From assembly GCA_024643785.1 (NCBI GenBank), contig JAHEMI010000002.1, positions 1 to 62,919 of the forward strand: 62,919 bases of DNA, given 5' to 3'. Of the stretch, positions 19,561-31,234 are shown piece after piece (the stretch's first letter is position 1; each line of letters begins with the position of its first letter). The notes under the pieces were generated by a model, which worked only from the letters and a program-made list of their open reading frames with translations, made no database searches and was not told the origin of the DNA. A program made the position numbers and the translations under genes. Source of the DNA: Burkholderiaceae bacterium (lineage in GTDB: Bacteria; Pseudomonadota; Gammaproteobacteria; Burkholderiales; Burkholderiaceae_E).

Positions 19561-20214
19561 ATGACACCCAAGTACGCGAGCCTCGCGGAACTGGCCAAGC
19601 TGCGCGACGAGATGCGCCGCGAAGCCGAACGCGAGGCCGAACTCTCCCGGGTCCGGTGTGAGCAGGAAGCCGCGCGACGGGCGCAGCGGGAACTCGAGCG
19701 CGATGCCTTTCGCAATGCCGTCACCGGCGTCCAGCCTATCGCTGCGCCACCGCGGGCGCTGCTGCGCAACCAGCCGCCGCCGCCCGAGCCGCGCCAGCGC
19801 GAGCGCGACGAACAGCAGGCCCTGGCCCAATCGCTCTCTGATGAAATCGACCTCGACCTGATCCTCGACACCGACGATCAACTCGCCTACCGGCGTGCCG
19901 GGGTCGGGCCGATGGTTCCTCGCCAGTTGCGCCGCGGCCACTGGACCGTCCAGCGCCAGCTCGATCTTCATGGCCACCGCGTCGACGAGGCGCGCGAGGC
20001 GCTCGCGGCCTTCCTCGCCGAATGCCGGCAGCGCGAGATCCGCTGCGTGCGCATCATCCACGGCAAGGGTTTGGGATCGTTCCGGCGCCAGCCGGTGCTC
20101 AAGGGCAAGGTAATGCGCTGGCTGGTCCAGCGCTCCGAGGTCCTGGCGTTCTGCCAGGCGCGTCCCGACGACGGCGGCGCCGGAGCGCTGCTGGTGCTGC
20201 TGGCGGCGCGCTAG
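19561..20214 (+). CDS. Smr-domain protein (putative endonuclease)
   Basis: This 217-aa protein has a charged, probably helical N-terminal half (rich in E, R and A) and a C-terminal Smr domain. The Smr signatures are QLDLHGHRVDEAREAL and the RCVRIIHGKGLGS loop (LDxHG and HGxG). Smr domains act as endonucleases on RNA or DNA or bind nucleic acid. It is convergent with glnB, with only 4 bases between the stops. It probably shares a transcript with trxB, 41 bases upstream. Confidence 0.88.
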   Translation: MTPKYASLAELAKLRDEMRREAEREAELSRVRCEQEAARRAQRELERDAFRNAVTGVQPIAAPPRALLRNQPPPPEPRQRERDEQQALAQSLSDEIDLDLILDTDDQLAYRRAGVGPMVPRQLRRGHWTVQRQLDLHGHRVDEAREALAAFLAECRQREIRCVRIIHGKGLGSFRRQPVLKGKVMRWLVQRSEVLAFCQARPDDGGAGALLVLLAAR

Positions 20215-20218
20215 CGAC

Positions 20219-22212
<1,994 letters not shown>

Positions 22213-22250
22213 GATCTGGTACTTTGGCGCGCCGGGCTGGCCAGCCCGAT

Positions 22251-23438
22251 TCAGGGCTCGGGACTTGCCGGCGAGACTTCCTCGGCAGCCAGCTTGTAAT
22301 AGCGATAGGCCTCGTCGCGGCGCTCGATGCGCTCGTAGAGCGAGCCGAGCACTTGGCGGGTCCGGCGGCTCGGCGCCAGCTTGTCGGCGCGTTGCAGAAA
22401 GTCTTCAGCCTTGCCCCACAGGCCCTCGGCCAGGCAGAGCTCGCCCAGCGCCGAGAGCAGCGCCGGATCGTCGCCATGGCGGCCACGCCACCTCTCGGCG
22501 CGAGCCAGCCGATCGCGTGCCGGCACGCTCGACAACTGCGTGTACAACCTCAGCAACCGTGGTGAAACCTGTTCCGCCAGAGCCTCCTCGACCAGGCGAG
22601 CGGCGCGCTGCTCGTCCCCGGCGCTGGCCAGAGCATGGGCCGCGGCGTCGATGATCTCGATGATCTGGCGATCGCGCCGCCCGAGTGAACGGTAGACGTC
22701 CCAGACGGCGTCGGCGTCGTCGCCGCGCAGCTTCAAGAGCGCCCGATAGGCGCGAATCTTGCTGCCCCGGATGGCGGCTGCCGGCAGCGCATCGCGCTTG
22801 TCGAGTTGTCCGAGCACCCCGAGCGCCCGGGTCCAGTCGTGGGCCCGCTCATAGGCGCGCAAGGCCAGGCGCAGCGCATGGATATGCCGCGACTTGCCGC
22901 TGTGCACGGCATCGATTTCGGCTGCGGCATCGCCCGGCCGGTCTTCATCGAGAGCGATCTCGGCACCGAGCAAGCCCGCTGCCAGCGCCCCTGAAGGACT
23001 CTCGCGGGCCACTTCCAGCCAGTGATCGCGGCGTTCCGTCTCCTGGACCGCGTGGGCAGCCTTGGCGCCCACCAGCGCCGCCACGCCCGCAACCGTCTCG
23101 TCGATGCGCGCCTTCCCGGCGAGGCGCTCGGCCCGGCCGAAGCGTCCTTCGAACAACGCCGTGACGGCATCGAGCAGCGCGGCCATGGCCCGTTCGCGCC
23201 GGCGCCGCGCCCGATATTCGGTGACCCGGCGCGACAGCGACATGGTCTGGCTCGCCGCCCGGATTGCCACGTACATCACCACGAAGGTGGCCAGCATGAT
23301 GATCACGGCGAAATTGACCGACAGGTCGATCCGGTACGGAGCCCAGAGAATCGACACGTTGCCGTTCTGGAAATGCAGCAGCAGTGCCAGCCCGACGGCT
23401 GCCGAGAGGACCAGGATCAGCCAGACGGCGCGGCGCAT
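22251..23438 (-). CDS. hemY: HemY-type membrane TPR protein
   Basis: This 395-aa protein has two N-terminal TM helices (about 3-22 and 40-60, with the HFQNGNVSILW loop between) and a long helical C-terminal part of degenerate TPR repeats in the periplasm or at the membrane. It is the proteobacterial HemY of the hemCDXY operon, named for heme synthesis, not the protoporphyrinogen oxidase of Gram-positives. Its exact role is not settled. It starts 4 bases after hemX and is followed by nadE. Confidence 0.9.
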   Translation of the reverse strand: MRRAVWLILVLSAAVGLALLLHFQNGNVSILWAPYRIDLSVNFAVIIMLATFVVMYVAIRAASQTMSLSRRVTEYRARRRRERAMAALLDAVTALFEGRFGRAERLAGKARIDETVAGVAALVGAKAAHAVQETERRDHWLEVARESPSGALAAGLLGAEIALDEDRPGDAAAEIDAVHSGKSRHIHALRLALRAYERAHDWTRALGVLGQLDKRDALPAAAIRGSKIRAYRALLKLRGDDADAVWDVYRSLGRRDRQIIEIIDAAAHALASAGDEQRAARLVEEALAEQVSPRLLRLYTQLSSVPARDRLARAERWRGRHGDDPALLSALGELCLAEGLWGKAEDFLQRADKLAPSRRTRQVLGSLYERIERRDEAYRYYKLAAEEVSPASPEP

Positions 23439-23442
23439 GAGA

Positions 23443-24513
23443 TTAGCGCTTCGAGTCGCGCGCGCCGCGCGCGCTGCGCACTGCCGCCAGACTCTCGCTG
23501 ACCGTTGGAATCGAGGTTGCCGCCCGGGCGGCCTTGAGCTGACGCAACTGCTCGATGGTGGCCACTACCTTGCGGTCGCCACGGTCATAGTAGGTTCCCA
23601 GCCAGCCGATCGCCCGCTCGAGATCGTTGCGAAACAGTGCATCGTTGCGGCCGACCAGGGTCAGCCGGGCGTTGAGCAGCAACAGGCGCAGGTTCTCGCG
23701 CAGGAAATATGCCTGTTCCGGGGCCACCAGCGCGGCGTCCGGCGCGTCGATCCGGCTCACCCGCACCAGTTGCGCCAGTTCCTCGCCCAACGCTCCGCCA
23801 CTGAACATTCTCCGGAACCAGTTCTGCTCTGGCGCAATGCCGCCGGTTTCGCCCCCGTTCGCAGGAGGCGCCGCCCGCTCACCAGGCAGCCTCGTGTGGC
23901 CAGCGATCAGGGTCAGCGCATCGATGCCGTCAACGATCGAATCCAGACGTGCCGCCAGAGCGAGGGCATCACCGCCCGATGCCGAACGCAGGCGCTCGAT
24001 GTCGCGGCCGATCGCGGCGCGCAAGCCGTGCAGCCGCGCGTCGTTGCCGCGCGCCAGTCGCTGGTCGGCGCTTTGCAGGGCGAAAAGTGCCCCCTGGGGG
24101 TTGCCGCCGGCGGCAAGCTGCTGCCCGGCCATGGTCACCGACGTCTCGACGTCCGCCAGGATGGCTTCGATGTTGTCCTCGGTGACCGCACGGTAGAGCA
24201 GTTCGAGTTGGGCCTGCTGGCCGAGCACCTCGGCGAGCTTGCTCTCGGCCACCGCAGCCCGGTTCTGGAGATCGCGTTCGAGGTCCCGGACCTGCGCCAG
24301 ATCGGCCTCCGATTTGGCGATCTTGAGTTCACCCTCGTGCACCCGCCGGGAAAGCTCCTGACCGGTGCGCTCCGACCAGCGCAGGACGTAGATTGCCAGA
24401 ATGGCCACCAACACCAGTGCCAACCATCCTGCCCAGCGCGCGGCCGCGGCGCCCCATCCGTCGGCGTGCGCGGGCGTGGACTCCTTTACCGGTTCGTTCC
24501 TGGTTTCGGCCAT
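23443..24513 (-). CDS. hemX: HemX-type membrane protein
   Basis: This 356-aa protein has one N-terminal TM helix (about 28-46, GWLALVLVAILAIYVL), a coiled-coil region rich in E, A and R (about 50-110) and a helical C-terminal domain. It belongs to the family often labelled uroporphyrinogen-III C-methyltransferase HemX, but no SAM-methyltransferase motif is present, so I do not assign that reaction. It is positioned between hemD and hemY, as in other proteobacteria. Confidence 0.9.
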   Translation of the reverse strand: MAETRNEPVKESTPAHADGWGAAAARWAGWLALVLVAILAIYVLRWSERTGQELSRRVHEGELKIAKSEADLAQVRDLERDLQNRAAVAESKLAEVLGQQAQLELLYRAVTEDNIEAILADVETSVTMAGQQLAAGGNPQGALFALQSADQRLARGNDARLHGLRAAIGRDIERLRSASGGDALALAARLDSIVDGIDALTLIAGHTRLPGERAAPPANGGETGGIAPEQNWFRRMFSGGALGEELAQLVRVSRIDAPDAALVAPEQAYFLRENLRLLLLNARLTLVGRNDALFRNDLERAIGWLGTYYDRGDRKVVATIEQLRQLKAARAATSIPTVSESLAAVRSARGARDSKR

Positions 24514-24554
24514 CAGCCTTGTCCGATTGTCTTGGCGCGCCGTGGCGGCACACC

Positions 24555-25313
24555 TTAGCCCGATTCTAGCGCGGCCTGCAGGCCACGTTCACCCGGCGCG
24601 ACCACCGCGGCGCTACTCCAGCCCAGTTCGGCCAGTGCGGTGGCGATGCGCTGATGTACCGCCAACGCGCGCTGGTTGCGGGCCCAGGCACCAAAGCCGC
24701 TGCGCTCAACCCAGTGGTCCAGTTGCCGCGCGCTCTCGCGGGTGGTCACCACGAAGACGACCGGGGCATTGCTGCGCGCCAGCGCGAGCAGTTCCTGCTG
24801 CGCCGCTGCGCCAGGTTCAGTCTGGCGCGACGCATAGATGATCCTCACGTCGAGCCGGGCGCCACGCTGCGCCAGGGTCTCGATCCAGTCGGTGCGCCCG
24901 CGCTCCCCGCGCAGCACCATCACCTGCCGGCCGTCGAATTCGGCCAGTTCGGGCAACGCCAGCAGGGCGTCGGCATCGTAGGGCGGGAACGGCGGATGGA
25001 TCACGTCCGGCGCGCCGCCCGGCGCCAGACCGGCGCGCAAGGCCTGCAGGCTGCCCGGTCCAACCACCGCCAGCCTGATGCCCGCCGGCAGCCGGTGGCC
25101 GAGCGCCGCGAGCAGGAATTCGGCCGCGCTCGGGCTGGTCAGAACGACTCGCTCATAGTCCTGCCACGAGGTGTCGGCCAGCCGGGCGAGTTCCGCGCCA
25201 TCGGGCACCAATTCGGCAAACGAACAGACTATGGGGTGGTGTCCGCCACGCCCCAGCTGCTCGGCCAGCGCCGCGACCCGCGGCTGCGGCTGGGTCAGGA
25301 CAACGGTGCCCAT
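24555..25313 (-). CDS. hemD: uroporphyrinogen-III synthase
   Basis: This 252-aa HEM4-domain enzyme closes hydroxymethylbilane to uroporphyrinogen III. The fold-typical features are the start VLTQPQPRVAALAEQLGR, the middle VVLTSPSAAEFLLAAL and the C-terminal VFVVTTRESARQLDHW. HemD is poorly conserved in sequence, so the call rests also on its place between hemC and hemX. The length is normal. Confidence 0.93.
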   Translation of the reverse strand: MGTVVLTQPQPRVAALAEQLGRGGHHPIVCSFAELVPDGAELARLADTSWQDYERVVLTSPSAAEFLLAALGHRLPAGIRLAVVGPGSLQALRAGLAPGGAPDVIHPPFPPYDADALLALPELAEFDGRQVMVLRGERGRTDWIETLAQRGARLDVRIIYASRQTEPGAAAQQELLALARSNAPVVFVVTTRESARQLDHWVERSGFGAWARNQRALAVHQRIATALAELGWSSAAVVAPGERGLQAALESG

Positions 25314-25357
25314 GGCCGCCTCTCAACCCCGGGATGCGACTGCCAGGGCGGGGGCCA

Positions 25358-26335
25358 TCAGTGTTCCCCGAGCCAGCGCTCCGCCCCCTGGGCGATCAGG
25401 GCCTGCGCTACCTGCGCGCCGATTTCCTCGGCAGCGGCGACCGAATCAGAGTCGGAGCGGGCGACGGATTCGAGCACTTCGCTGCCGTCCTCGGCTGCAA
25501 CCCGCGCCGTCAGGAGCAAGCCCGACTTGCCCTCGGGGATACAGAAAGCGGCCAACGGTACGCGGCAGCTGCCGCCCAGCAAGCGCGAAACGACCCGCTC
25601 GGCGCTCACCTGGGCCGTGGAAGCGGCATCGACCAGGGGCGCGAGCCATTGGACCATTTCCGGGCGATCAGCACGGGTCTCGATGCCCAGCGCGCCCTGC
25701 CCCGCGGCCGGCAGGCTGACTTCGGGCGCGATGATCGAGCGGATCCGTTGCGCGAAGCCAAGCCGCTTGAGGCCGGCGGCAGCCAGCACGATGGCATCGT
25801 ATTCGTCGCGGTCGAGCTTGGCCAGGCGAGTGTTGACGTTGCCGCGCAAGGAGCGGATATCGAGTTGCGGGAAGCGGGCCCGAATCTGGGCTGCGCGGCG
25901 CAGGCTCGAGGTGCCCAATCTGGCGCCCGGCGGCAGGCTTTCCAGATCGGCAAACTTGTTCGAAACAAAGGCGTCGCGGGGGTCTTCGCGATGGAGCACC
26001 GCCGCGAGCACGAACTGTTCGGGCATCTCCATCGGGACGTCCTTGAGCGAGTGCACGGCCAGATCGGCGCGCCCCTCGAGCAGCGCCACCTCGAGTTCCT
26101 TGATGAACAGGCCCTTGCCGCCAATCTCGTTGAGTGCCCGGTCGAGCACCCGGTCGCCCTCGGTCGTCATGCCGAGAATTTCAACGTTGCAGGCCGGATA
26201 GAGACCCCTGAGCAGGTCGCGAACGTGCTCGGCCTGCCACATTGCCAGGCGGCTTTCGCGCGAGGCGATCACCAGCCGGGACGGCGGCGCCAGGGTGGAC
26301 GGGGTGGACTGCTGGGAATTGTGGTCGGCGGTCAT
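25358..26335 (-). CDS. hemC: hydroxymethylbilane synthase (porphobilinogen deaminase)
   Basis: This 325-aa enzyme polymerises four porphobilinogens into hydroxymethylbilane. [14 protein letters not shown] near residue 25, KGLFIKELE near 74, HSLKDVP near 95 and [10 protein letters not shown] near 141 are family signatures. C257 in [10 protein letters not shown] carries the dipyrromethane cofactor. The N-terminal 18 residues are variable and could be trimmed by a later start. It lies 110 bases downstream of algR. Confidence 0.96.
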   Translation of the reverse strand: MTADHNSQQSTPSTLAPPSRLVIASRESRLAMWQAEHVRDLLRGLYPACNVEILGMTTEGDRVLDRALNEIGGKGLFIKELEVALLEGRADLAVHSLKDVPMEMPEQFVLAAVLHREDPRDAFVSNKFADLESLPPGARLGTSSLRRAAQIRARFPQLDIRSLRGNVNTRLAKLDRDEYDAIVLAAAGLKRLGFAQRIRSIIAPEVSLPAAGQGALGIETRADRPEMVQWLAPLVDAASTAQVSAERVVSRLLGGSCRVPLAAFCIPEGKSGLLLTARVAAEDGSEVLESVARSDSDSVAAAEEIGAQVAQALIAQGAERWLGEH

Positions 26336-26445
26336 CGCGGTTTCCGTGGGCTGTCGCGTGCCGCGGTCCTACACCCCGGCACACGTTGGCCGCGCCGAGG
26401 GCACCGGACAATCCCGGCACCGAGCCACGGCACGGACTGCGAATT

Positions 26446-27246
26446 CTAGCTGACCAGTGTCTTTACCGTTGACCACTGCCGGCGGCTGACCGGCAGGCGT
26501 TCCGAAATATCGCGCAAGACCACCTGCCAGAACGGGTCTCCGCCCTCGGCGTCGCCGACCGGCGTCACCCGCTCGAAACCGGCGATCGAAGGCCGGGCAA
26601 CCAAGGCGTTGCGGTGGATGCGCACGAAGCGATCGCTGAACTCGTCTTCCAGCGAGGTCAGCGACTCCTCGATCAGCAGTTCGCGCTCGCGGGTGCGGAC
26701 GGTGATGTACTTGAGTTCGGCCTTCAGGTAGACGACTTCCTCGAGCGGCACCAGGATCACCCGGCCGCGCTCGTGGACCGAGAGATGCCGCCGGCGCGTG
26801 TTGGTGGCCCGCGCCAGTTCGTCGATCGACTCGCGGTTGTCTTCGGGCAGACGCGCCAGCGCCTTCTTGAGCGCCTCGTGCAAGCGCGGCGCACGCACCG
26901 GCTTGAGCAGGTAGTCGATGGCCCGGACTTCAAAGGCATCAACCGCAAATTCGTCGAACGCGGTGACGAAGATGATCTGCGGCATCACCCGGGGGTTTTC
27001 GGTCGACTGCGAGCGCGCCGAAACGTGGCGCGCCAGCTCGATCCCGGTCATCCCCGGCATCTGAATGTCGAGCAGCACGATCTGGGGATGGGTCAGCTCG
27101 ATCTGGGAGAGCGCCTCGGGGGCGTTGGCCGCCTCCCCGACGACCCGCACCGGGAACTCCGGGGCAAGGTCGGCGAGCAACTCGCGCAGGCGCGAGCGGG
27201 CTACCGGTTCGTCGTCAACGATGAGAATTGAAGTTACTTCTGCCAT
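26446..27246 (-). CDS. algR: LytTR-type response regulator AlgR
   Basis: This 266-aa protein has a receiver (about 5-125; D11/D12 pocket, phosphoacceptor D60 in VLLDIQMPG, LLKPVRAPRL) and a C-terminal LytTR DNA-binding domain (about 160-260; VYLKAELKYITVRT, RFVRIHRNALV). The ATG at 27246 is chosen because AGAGAGAAGG precedes it and the receiver begins right after. The frame stays open upstream inside the kinase gene. The gene overlaps the end of the kinase gene by 32 bases and precedes hemC, the classical algZ-algR-hemC order. Confidence 0.92.
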   Translation of the reverse strand: MAEVTSILIVDDEPVARSRLRELLADLAPEFPVRVVGEAANAPEALSQIELTHPQIVLLDIQMPGMTGIELARHVSARSQSTENPRVMPQIIFVTAFDEFAVDAFEVRAIDYLLKPVRAPRLHEALKKALARLPEDNRESIDELARATNTRRRHLSVHERGRVILVPLEEVVYLKAELKYITVRTRERELLIEESLTSLEDEFSDRFVRIHRNALVARPSIAGFERVTPVGDAEGGDPFWQVVLRDISERLPVSRRQWSTVKTLVS

Positions 27247-28369
27247 CTCGTTGCCTTCTCTCTTTGCGATATGGAAACAAAACCGTAGCCCGAAATTGCC
27301 CGTTTTCGACGCTGGTGTCCAGTTGTCCCTCAACGTCGAAGGTCAGTCTCAGGCGTTCGCGAACGTTCGACAGTGCCATCTGGTTGCCGGAACGCTCGTT
27401 CGGCAGTTCCGGAACCGGGTTGGAGATATCGACCCGAACCAGGTTGCCTGCCGTGCCGATAGTAATCGCAATCTCGCCCGGAGTGCTACGGGTCTCGATG
27501 CCGTGGTGCACTGCGTTCTCGATCAGCGGCTGGAGCAGCAGCGACGGCAGCAGCGCGTCGCCGGGCATGTCCTCGACGCGCCATTGCACCTGCAGACGCT
27601 CGGCCATGCGCAATTGCTCGATCGACAGGTATTCCTTGCACAACAGGACTTCCTCGTCGAGCGGGATCAGTTCGCGGCTGTCGCGCATGAACACCCGGAA
27701 CAGATCCGACAGGTTCTCGAGGATCCGCTCGGCCTGGCGGACGTCGCTGCGCATCAATCCCAGGACCGTGTTCAGGCTGTTGAAGAGGAAATGTGGCCGG
27801 ATCCTGGCTTGCAGGGCCTGCAGTCGCCCCTCGGCCTGCGCCGGCTGCAGCGCCTTGGTGCGCAATCCCAGCCATTCGATGATCGCGGCGGCGGCAGCAG
27901 CGGCAAAAACGGCCCGCAACACGATCCAGAACGCCAGTTCGGAGGCAAACATGGCGGGATGCAGACTTGACCCGACAAGGGCGCTGGTGAGCGCTGCGAT
28001 CAGCGCCGGGATTCCGGCGCCGGCAACCCATTGGACGCGCAACGGCGCTCCGGCAAGCATCCGGCGCACCGGGCAGAGCACCGCCATGCTCAGCAACAGG
28101 GTCGGCTCGACCACCAGGATGATCCGGCCCAGCGCCCACCAGGTCTCGATCGGGCCGGTCGCGAGCAGCGCAGCAGCCAACAGCGCTGCCAGGTTGACCA
28201 CCATGAACACCCGCAAAGCGATCCGGGAATTGCACAAATCCGGCAGCAGCCCGGCCTGGGCGCCGTCGGTAACACGGCGCACCGGCTCGGCCGGCGCCGC
28301 TCCCTCCTGACGCCGTGACTCGCCAGATGCCCCCCGGCTGCGTCGCTCGGTCGCCGTCTCGTCGCTCAT
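27215..28369 (-). CDS. algZ: LytS/AlgZ-type membrane histidine kinase
   Basis: This 384-aa protein has four TM helices (roughly residues 60-175) followed by a His_kinase (LytS-type) domain with ARIRPHFLFNSLNTVLGLM, which contains the phosphorylated His, and an HATPase with LIENAVHHGIE and ALSNVRERL. The start at 28369 (MSDETATERR) is chosen; the frame runs open to 28462. An N-terminal basic/acid-rich tail of about 50 residues precedes the first TM. It is expected to phosphorylate AlgR, whose gene it overlaps. AlgZR control virulence or surface traits in pseudomonads; the role here is unknown. Confidence 0.88.
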   Translation of the reverse strand: MSDETATERRSRGASGESRRQEGAAPAEPVRRVTDGAQAGLLPDLCNSRIALRVFMVVNLAALLAAALLATGPIETWWALGRIILVVEPTLLLSMAVLCPVRRMLAGAPLRVQWVAGAGIPALIAALTSALVGSSLHPAMFASELAFWIVLRAVFAAAAAAAIIEWLGLRTKALQPAQAEGRLQALQARIRPHFLFNSLNTVLGLMRSDVRQAERILENLSDLFRVFMRDSRELIPLDEEVLLCKEYLSIEQLRMAERLQVQWRVEDMPGDALLPSLLLQPLIENAVHHGIETRSTPGEIAITIGTAGNLVRVDISNPVPELPNERSGNQMALSNVRERLRLTFDVEGQLDTSVENGQFRATVLFPYRKERRQRDGRSNFNSHR

Positions 28370-28507
28370 CGCTGATCGTCCCCAGAATCCGGATGCCGGC
28401 AAGTTCCCCTGGCACACCCGCCTACCCCGACCGATATAATTCCCTGCTACGGCCGAAACCAATCCGCTCGGCCGCTCTCAACCGACTTACATGAGCCGCG
28501 GCCGATT

Positions 28508-29911
28508 ATGACAGATCAACTCTCCGCCAAAGACAAAGCGTGGTCGGGACGGTTTTCGGAGCCGGTCTCCGAACTCGTCAAGCGCTACACGGCCTCGGTC
28601 GACTTCGACCGGCGGCTCGCGTCGTGCGACATCGACGGTTCGCTGGCCCACGCTGAAATGCTCGCCGCCGTCGGCGTGCTGGGCCCCGACGACCTGGCCG
28701 CGATCACCAACGGACTCGAAACCATTCGCGGTGAAATCGCGCGCGGCGAGTTCAACTGGCAGCTCGACCTCGAGGACGTCCACCTCAATATCGAGAGCCG
28801 CCTTACCCAGCTTGCGGGGGTTGCCGGCAAGCGCCTGCACACCGCGCGCTCGCGCAACGACCAGGTAGCGACCGACATCCGGCTCTGGCTGCGCGAATCG
28901 ATCGACGCGATCATCGAACTGCTGCGCACCCTGCAACGCACCCTCGTCGAGCTCGCCGAGCGGGAAGCAGGCACGATCATGCCGGGGTTCACCCACCTGC
29001 AGGTGGCGCAGCCGGTGACTTTCGGTCACCACATGATGGCCTACGTCGAGATGTTCGCCCGCGATGCCGAACGGATGAGCGACTGCCGGCGGCGGGTTAA
29101 CCGCCTGCCGCTCGGCGCGGCAGCCCTGGCCGGCACCAGCTATCCGATCGATCGCAACCGGGTCGCACGCACGCTGGGCTTCGAGGCGGTCAGCGAGAAC
29201 TCGCTCGACGCCGTCTCGGATCGTGATTTCGCGATCGAATTCTGCGCGGCTGCGGCAATCGCGATGATGCATATCTCGCGGCTTTCCGAAGAACTGGTGA
29301 TCTGGATGTCGCCGCGCGTCGGGTTCGTGGCCCTGGCCGACCGCTTCTGCACCGGCTCGTCGATCATGCCGCAGAAGAAGAACCCCGACGTGCCGGAACT
29401 GGCCCGCGGCAAGACCGGCCGCGTCTATGGTCACCTGATCGGGCTGTTGACGCTGATGAAATCACAGCCCCTCGCCTACAACAAGGACAACCAGGAAGAC
29501 AAGGAGCCGCTCTTCGACACCGTCGACACCCTGGGCGATACGCTGCGGATCTTCGGCGACATGATGGCCGCCGTTGAAGTGCGTCCCGAACGAATGCGAG
29601 CCGCTGCCAGCGAGGGCTTCTCGACCGCCACCGACCTGGCCGACTACCTGGTGCGCAAGGGACTTGCGTTTCGCGACGCCCATGAAGCGGTGGCACTGGC
29701 GGTCCGTGCGGCCGCCGATCGCGGCGTCGACCTGGCTGATCTCTCGCTCGCGGAATTGCGCTCGTTCGCGCCGGTCGTCGAAGACGACGCCGCCGAGTTC
29801 CTGCGGCTCGAATCGTCGGTGGCTGCGCGCGATCATATCGGCGGCACCGCTCCGGCACAGGTTCTCGCCGCGGTGCGCCGCGCCCGGGCGCGGCTCGATG
29901 CCGATTCCTGA
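28508..29911 (+). CDS. argH: argininosuccinate lyase
   Basis: This 467-aa enzyme splits argininosuccinate into arginine and fumarate, the last step of arginine synthesis. Family motifs are WSGRFSEP at the start, [12 protein letters not shown] near 118, [12 protein letters not shown] near 160 and the fumarase-superfamily signature [12 protein letters not shown] near 283-294. The length is standard. It is divergent from algZ, with about 140 bases between the chosen starts. Confidence 0.97.
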   Translation: MTDQLSAKDKAWSGRFSEPVSELVKRYTASVDFDRRLASCDIDGSLAHAEMLAAVGVLGPDDLAAITNGLETIRGEIARGEFNWQLDLEDVHLNIESRLTQLAGVAGKRLHTARSRNDQVATDIRLWLRESIDAIIELLRTLQRTLVELAEREAGTIMPGFTHLQVAQPVTFGHHMMAYVEMFARDAERMSDCRRRVNRLPLGAAALAGTSYPIDRNRVARTLGFEAVSENSLDAVSDRDFAIEFCAAAAIAMMHISRLSEELVIWMSPRVGFVALADRFCTGSSIMPQKKNPDVPELARGKTGRVYGHLIGLLTLMKSQPLAYNKDNQEDKEPLFDTVDTLGDTLRIFGDMMAAVEVRPERMRAAASEGFSTATDLADYLVRKGLAFRDAHEAVALAVRAAADRGVDLADLSLAELRSFAPVVEDDAAEFLRLESSVAARDHIGGTAPAQVLAAVRRARARLDADS

Positions 29912-30056
29912 TGTCGGATTTCCACATGCCACGGTAGGAACCCACGGTTTCTAGTAGCATTGCGCGTGGCGGGGGTACTGCCAGGCGGCTGGGATACAAC
30001 GAACGCCGCGGCCAGATCACCATCAATTTGCTGCTTCACAATTACTAGGAGACAAA

Positions 30057-31145
30057 ATGCAGAGACGTGAAATGCTCAAGAAAGTGGCCGCCGGCGCGGC
30101 TGCCACCGGCGCGCTTGCCGCACCGGGAATTGCCAGCGCCCAGGCGACCCTAAACTGGCGCTGCGCATCGAGCTTCCCCAAGTCGCTCGACACCATTTTC
30201 GGTGGCGCAGAAACGTTGCAGAAGCGCGTCGCCGAGGTATCTGGCGGCAAGTTCAATATCCGCGTATTTGCCGGCGGTGAAATCGTTCCCGGCCTGCAGG
30301 TTGCCGATGCCGTGATGAACGGCACGGTCGAGTGCGGGCATACGGCCCTGTACTACTACGTTGGCAAGGATCCGGTCTGGACGTTCGCCACCGCGATCCC
30401 ATTCGGAATGAACTTCCGCACCATGAATGCCTGGTGGATTCACGGCGGCGGCGAGCAACTGCTCAACAACGAGTTCTTCCACAAGCAAGGCGTCCATGCC
30501 CTGCTCGCCGGCAACACCGGTGGTCAGATGGGCGGCTGGTACAACAAGGAAATCAAGAGCGTCGACGACCTCAAGGGGCTGAAGTTCCGGATCGGCGGAT
30601 TTGCCGGCCAGATGCTGGCCAAGGTCGGCGCTGTCCCCTCGATGATCGCTGCCGGCGAGATCTATCAGGCTCTCGAACGCGGCACGATCGACGGCGCGGA
30701 GTGGATCGGACCGTACGACGACGAGAAACTCGGCTTCCAGAAGGTATCGAAGTTCTACTACTACCCGGGTTGGTGGGAGCCGGGCCCGGCGCTGCACCTG
30801 ATCGTCAACCTCAAGGTCTGGGAGTCGCTGTCCAAGGAATACCAGTCGCTGTTGACCGCGGCCGGTTACGAGGCCAACCAGTCGATGATGGCCAAGTACG
30901 ACTTCGAGAACCCGAAGGCGCTCAAGCGGCTGCTGGCGGGCGGGACGAAGCTGATGTCGTTCCCGAAATCGGTTATGGACGCCTGCTACCAGGCATCGAA
31001 GGATGTCTATGCCGAGACCAGCGCCAAGAATCCGCTGTTCAAGCGCATTCTTGATCATCAGCAGGCATTCCTGGCCGACGAGGTCCAGTGGCTGCGCCTG
31101 AATGAAGGCGCGTACGATTCCTACATGGGAACCATTCGCCGCTAA
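30057..31145 (+). CDS. TRAP transporter periplasmic substrate-binding protein (DctP family)
   Basis: This 362-aa protein carries a Tat-like signal (MQRREMLKKVAAGAAATGAL, cleavage after ASA-Q). The binding fold shows the conserved DLKGLKFRIGGFAGQM stretch with the ligand-binding Arg, and GTIDGAEWIGPYDDEKLG, which resembles TakP-type proteins that bind 2-oxo acids. The ligand is therefore probably an organic acid (inference). GGAG lies six bases before the ATG. The membrane subunits are about 1.3 kb away on the opposite strand, separated by a thiolase-like gene, so the transporter is split over two transcripts. Confidence 0.92.
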   Translation: MQRREMLKKVAAGAAATGALAAPGIASAQATLNWRCASSFPKSLDTIFGGAETLQKRVAEVSGGKFNIRVFAGGEIVPGLQVADAVMNGTVECGHTALYYYVGKDPVWTFATAIPFGMNFRTMNAWWIHGGGEQLLNNEFFHKQGVHALLAGNTGGQMGGWYNKEIKSVDDLKGLKFRIGGFAGQMLAKVGAVPSMIAAGEIYQALERGTIDGAEWIGPYDDEKLGFQKVSKFYYYPGWWEPGPALHLIVNLKVWESLSKEYQSLLTAAGYEANQSMMAKYDFENPKALKRLLAGGTKLMSFPKSVMDACYQASKDVYAETSAKNPLFKRILDHQQAFLADEVQWLRLNEGAYDSYMGTIRR

Positions 31146-31167
31146 GTTATTGAGTTTGACCAGTAGG

Positions 31168-31200
31168 AAGGCCGCGGGGGAAACCCCGCGGCCTTTTCAT
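31168..31200 (+). terminator. strong rho-independent terminator after the TRAP binding protein
   Basis: A 12-bp stem, AAGGCCGCGGGG paired with CCCCGCGGCCTT around a GAAA tetraloop, is followed by TTCATTTTT. It lies 23 bases after the stop of the plus-strand gene and separates it from the convergent thiolase-like gene. Confidence 0.95.
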
Positions 31201-31234
31201 TTTTCGGCTGGCACGGCTGCCGCGGGCGGCAGCT

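Noticed and set aside
23443-24513. HemX as a SAM-dependent uroporphyrinogen methyltransferase.
   Set aside because: The protein has one TM, a coiled coil and no SAM-binding motif; the usual label is inherited from the operon name.
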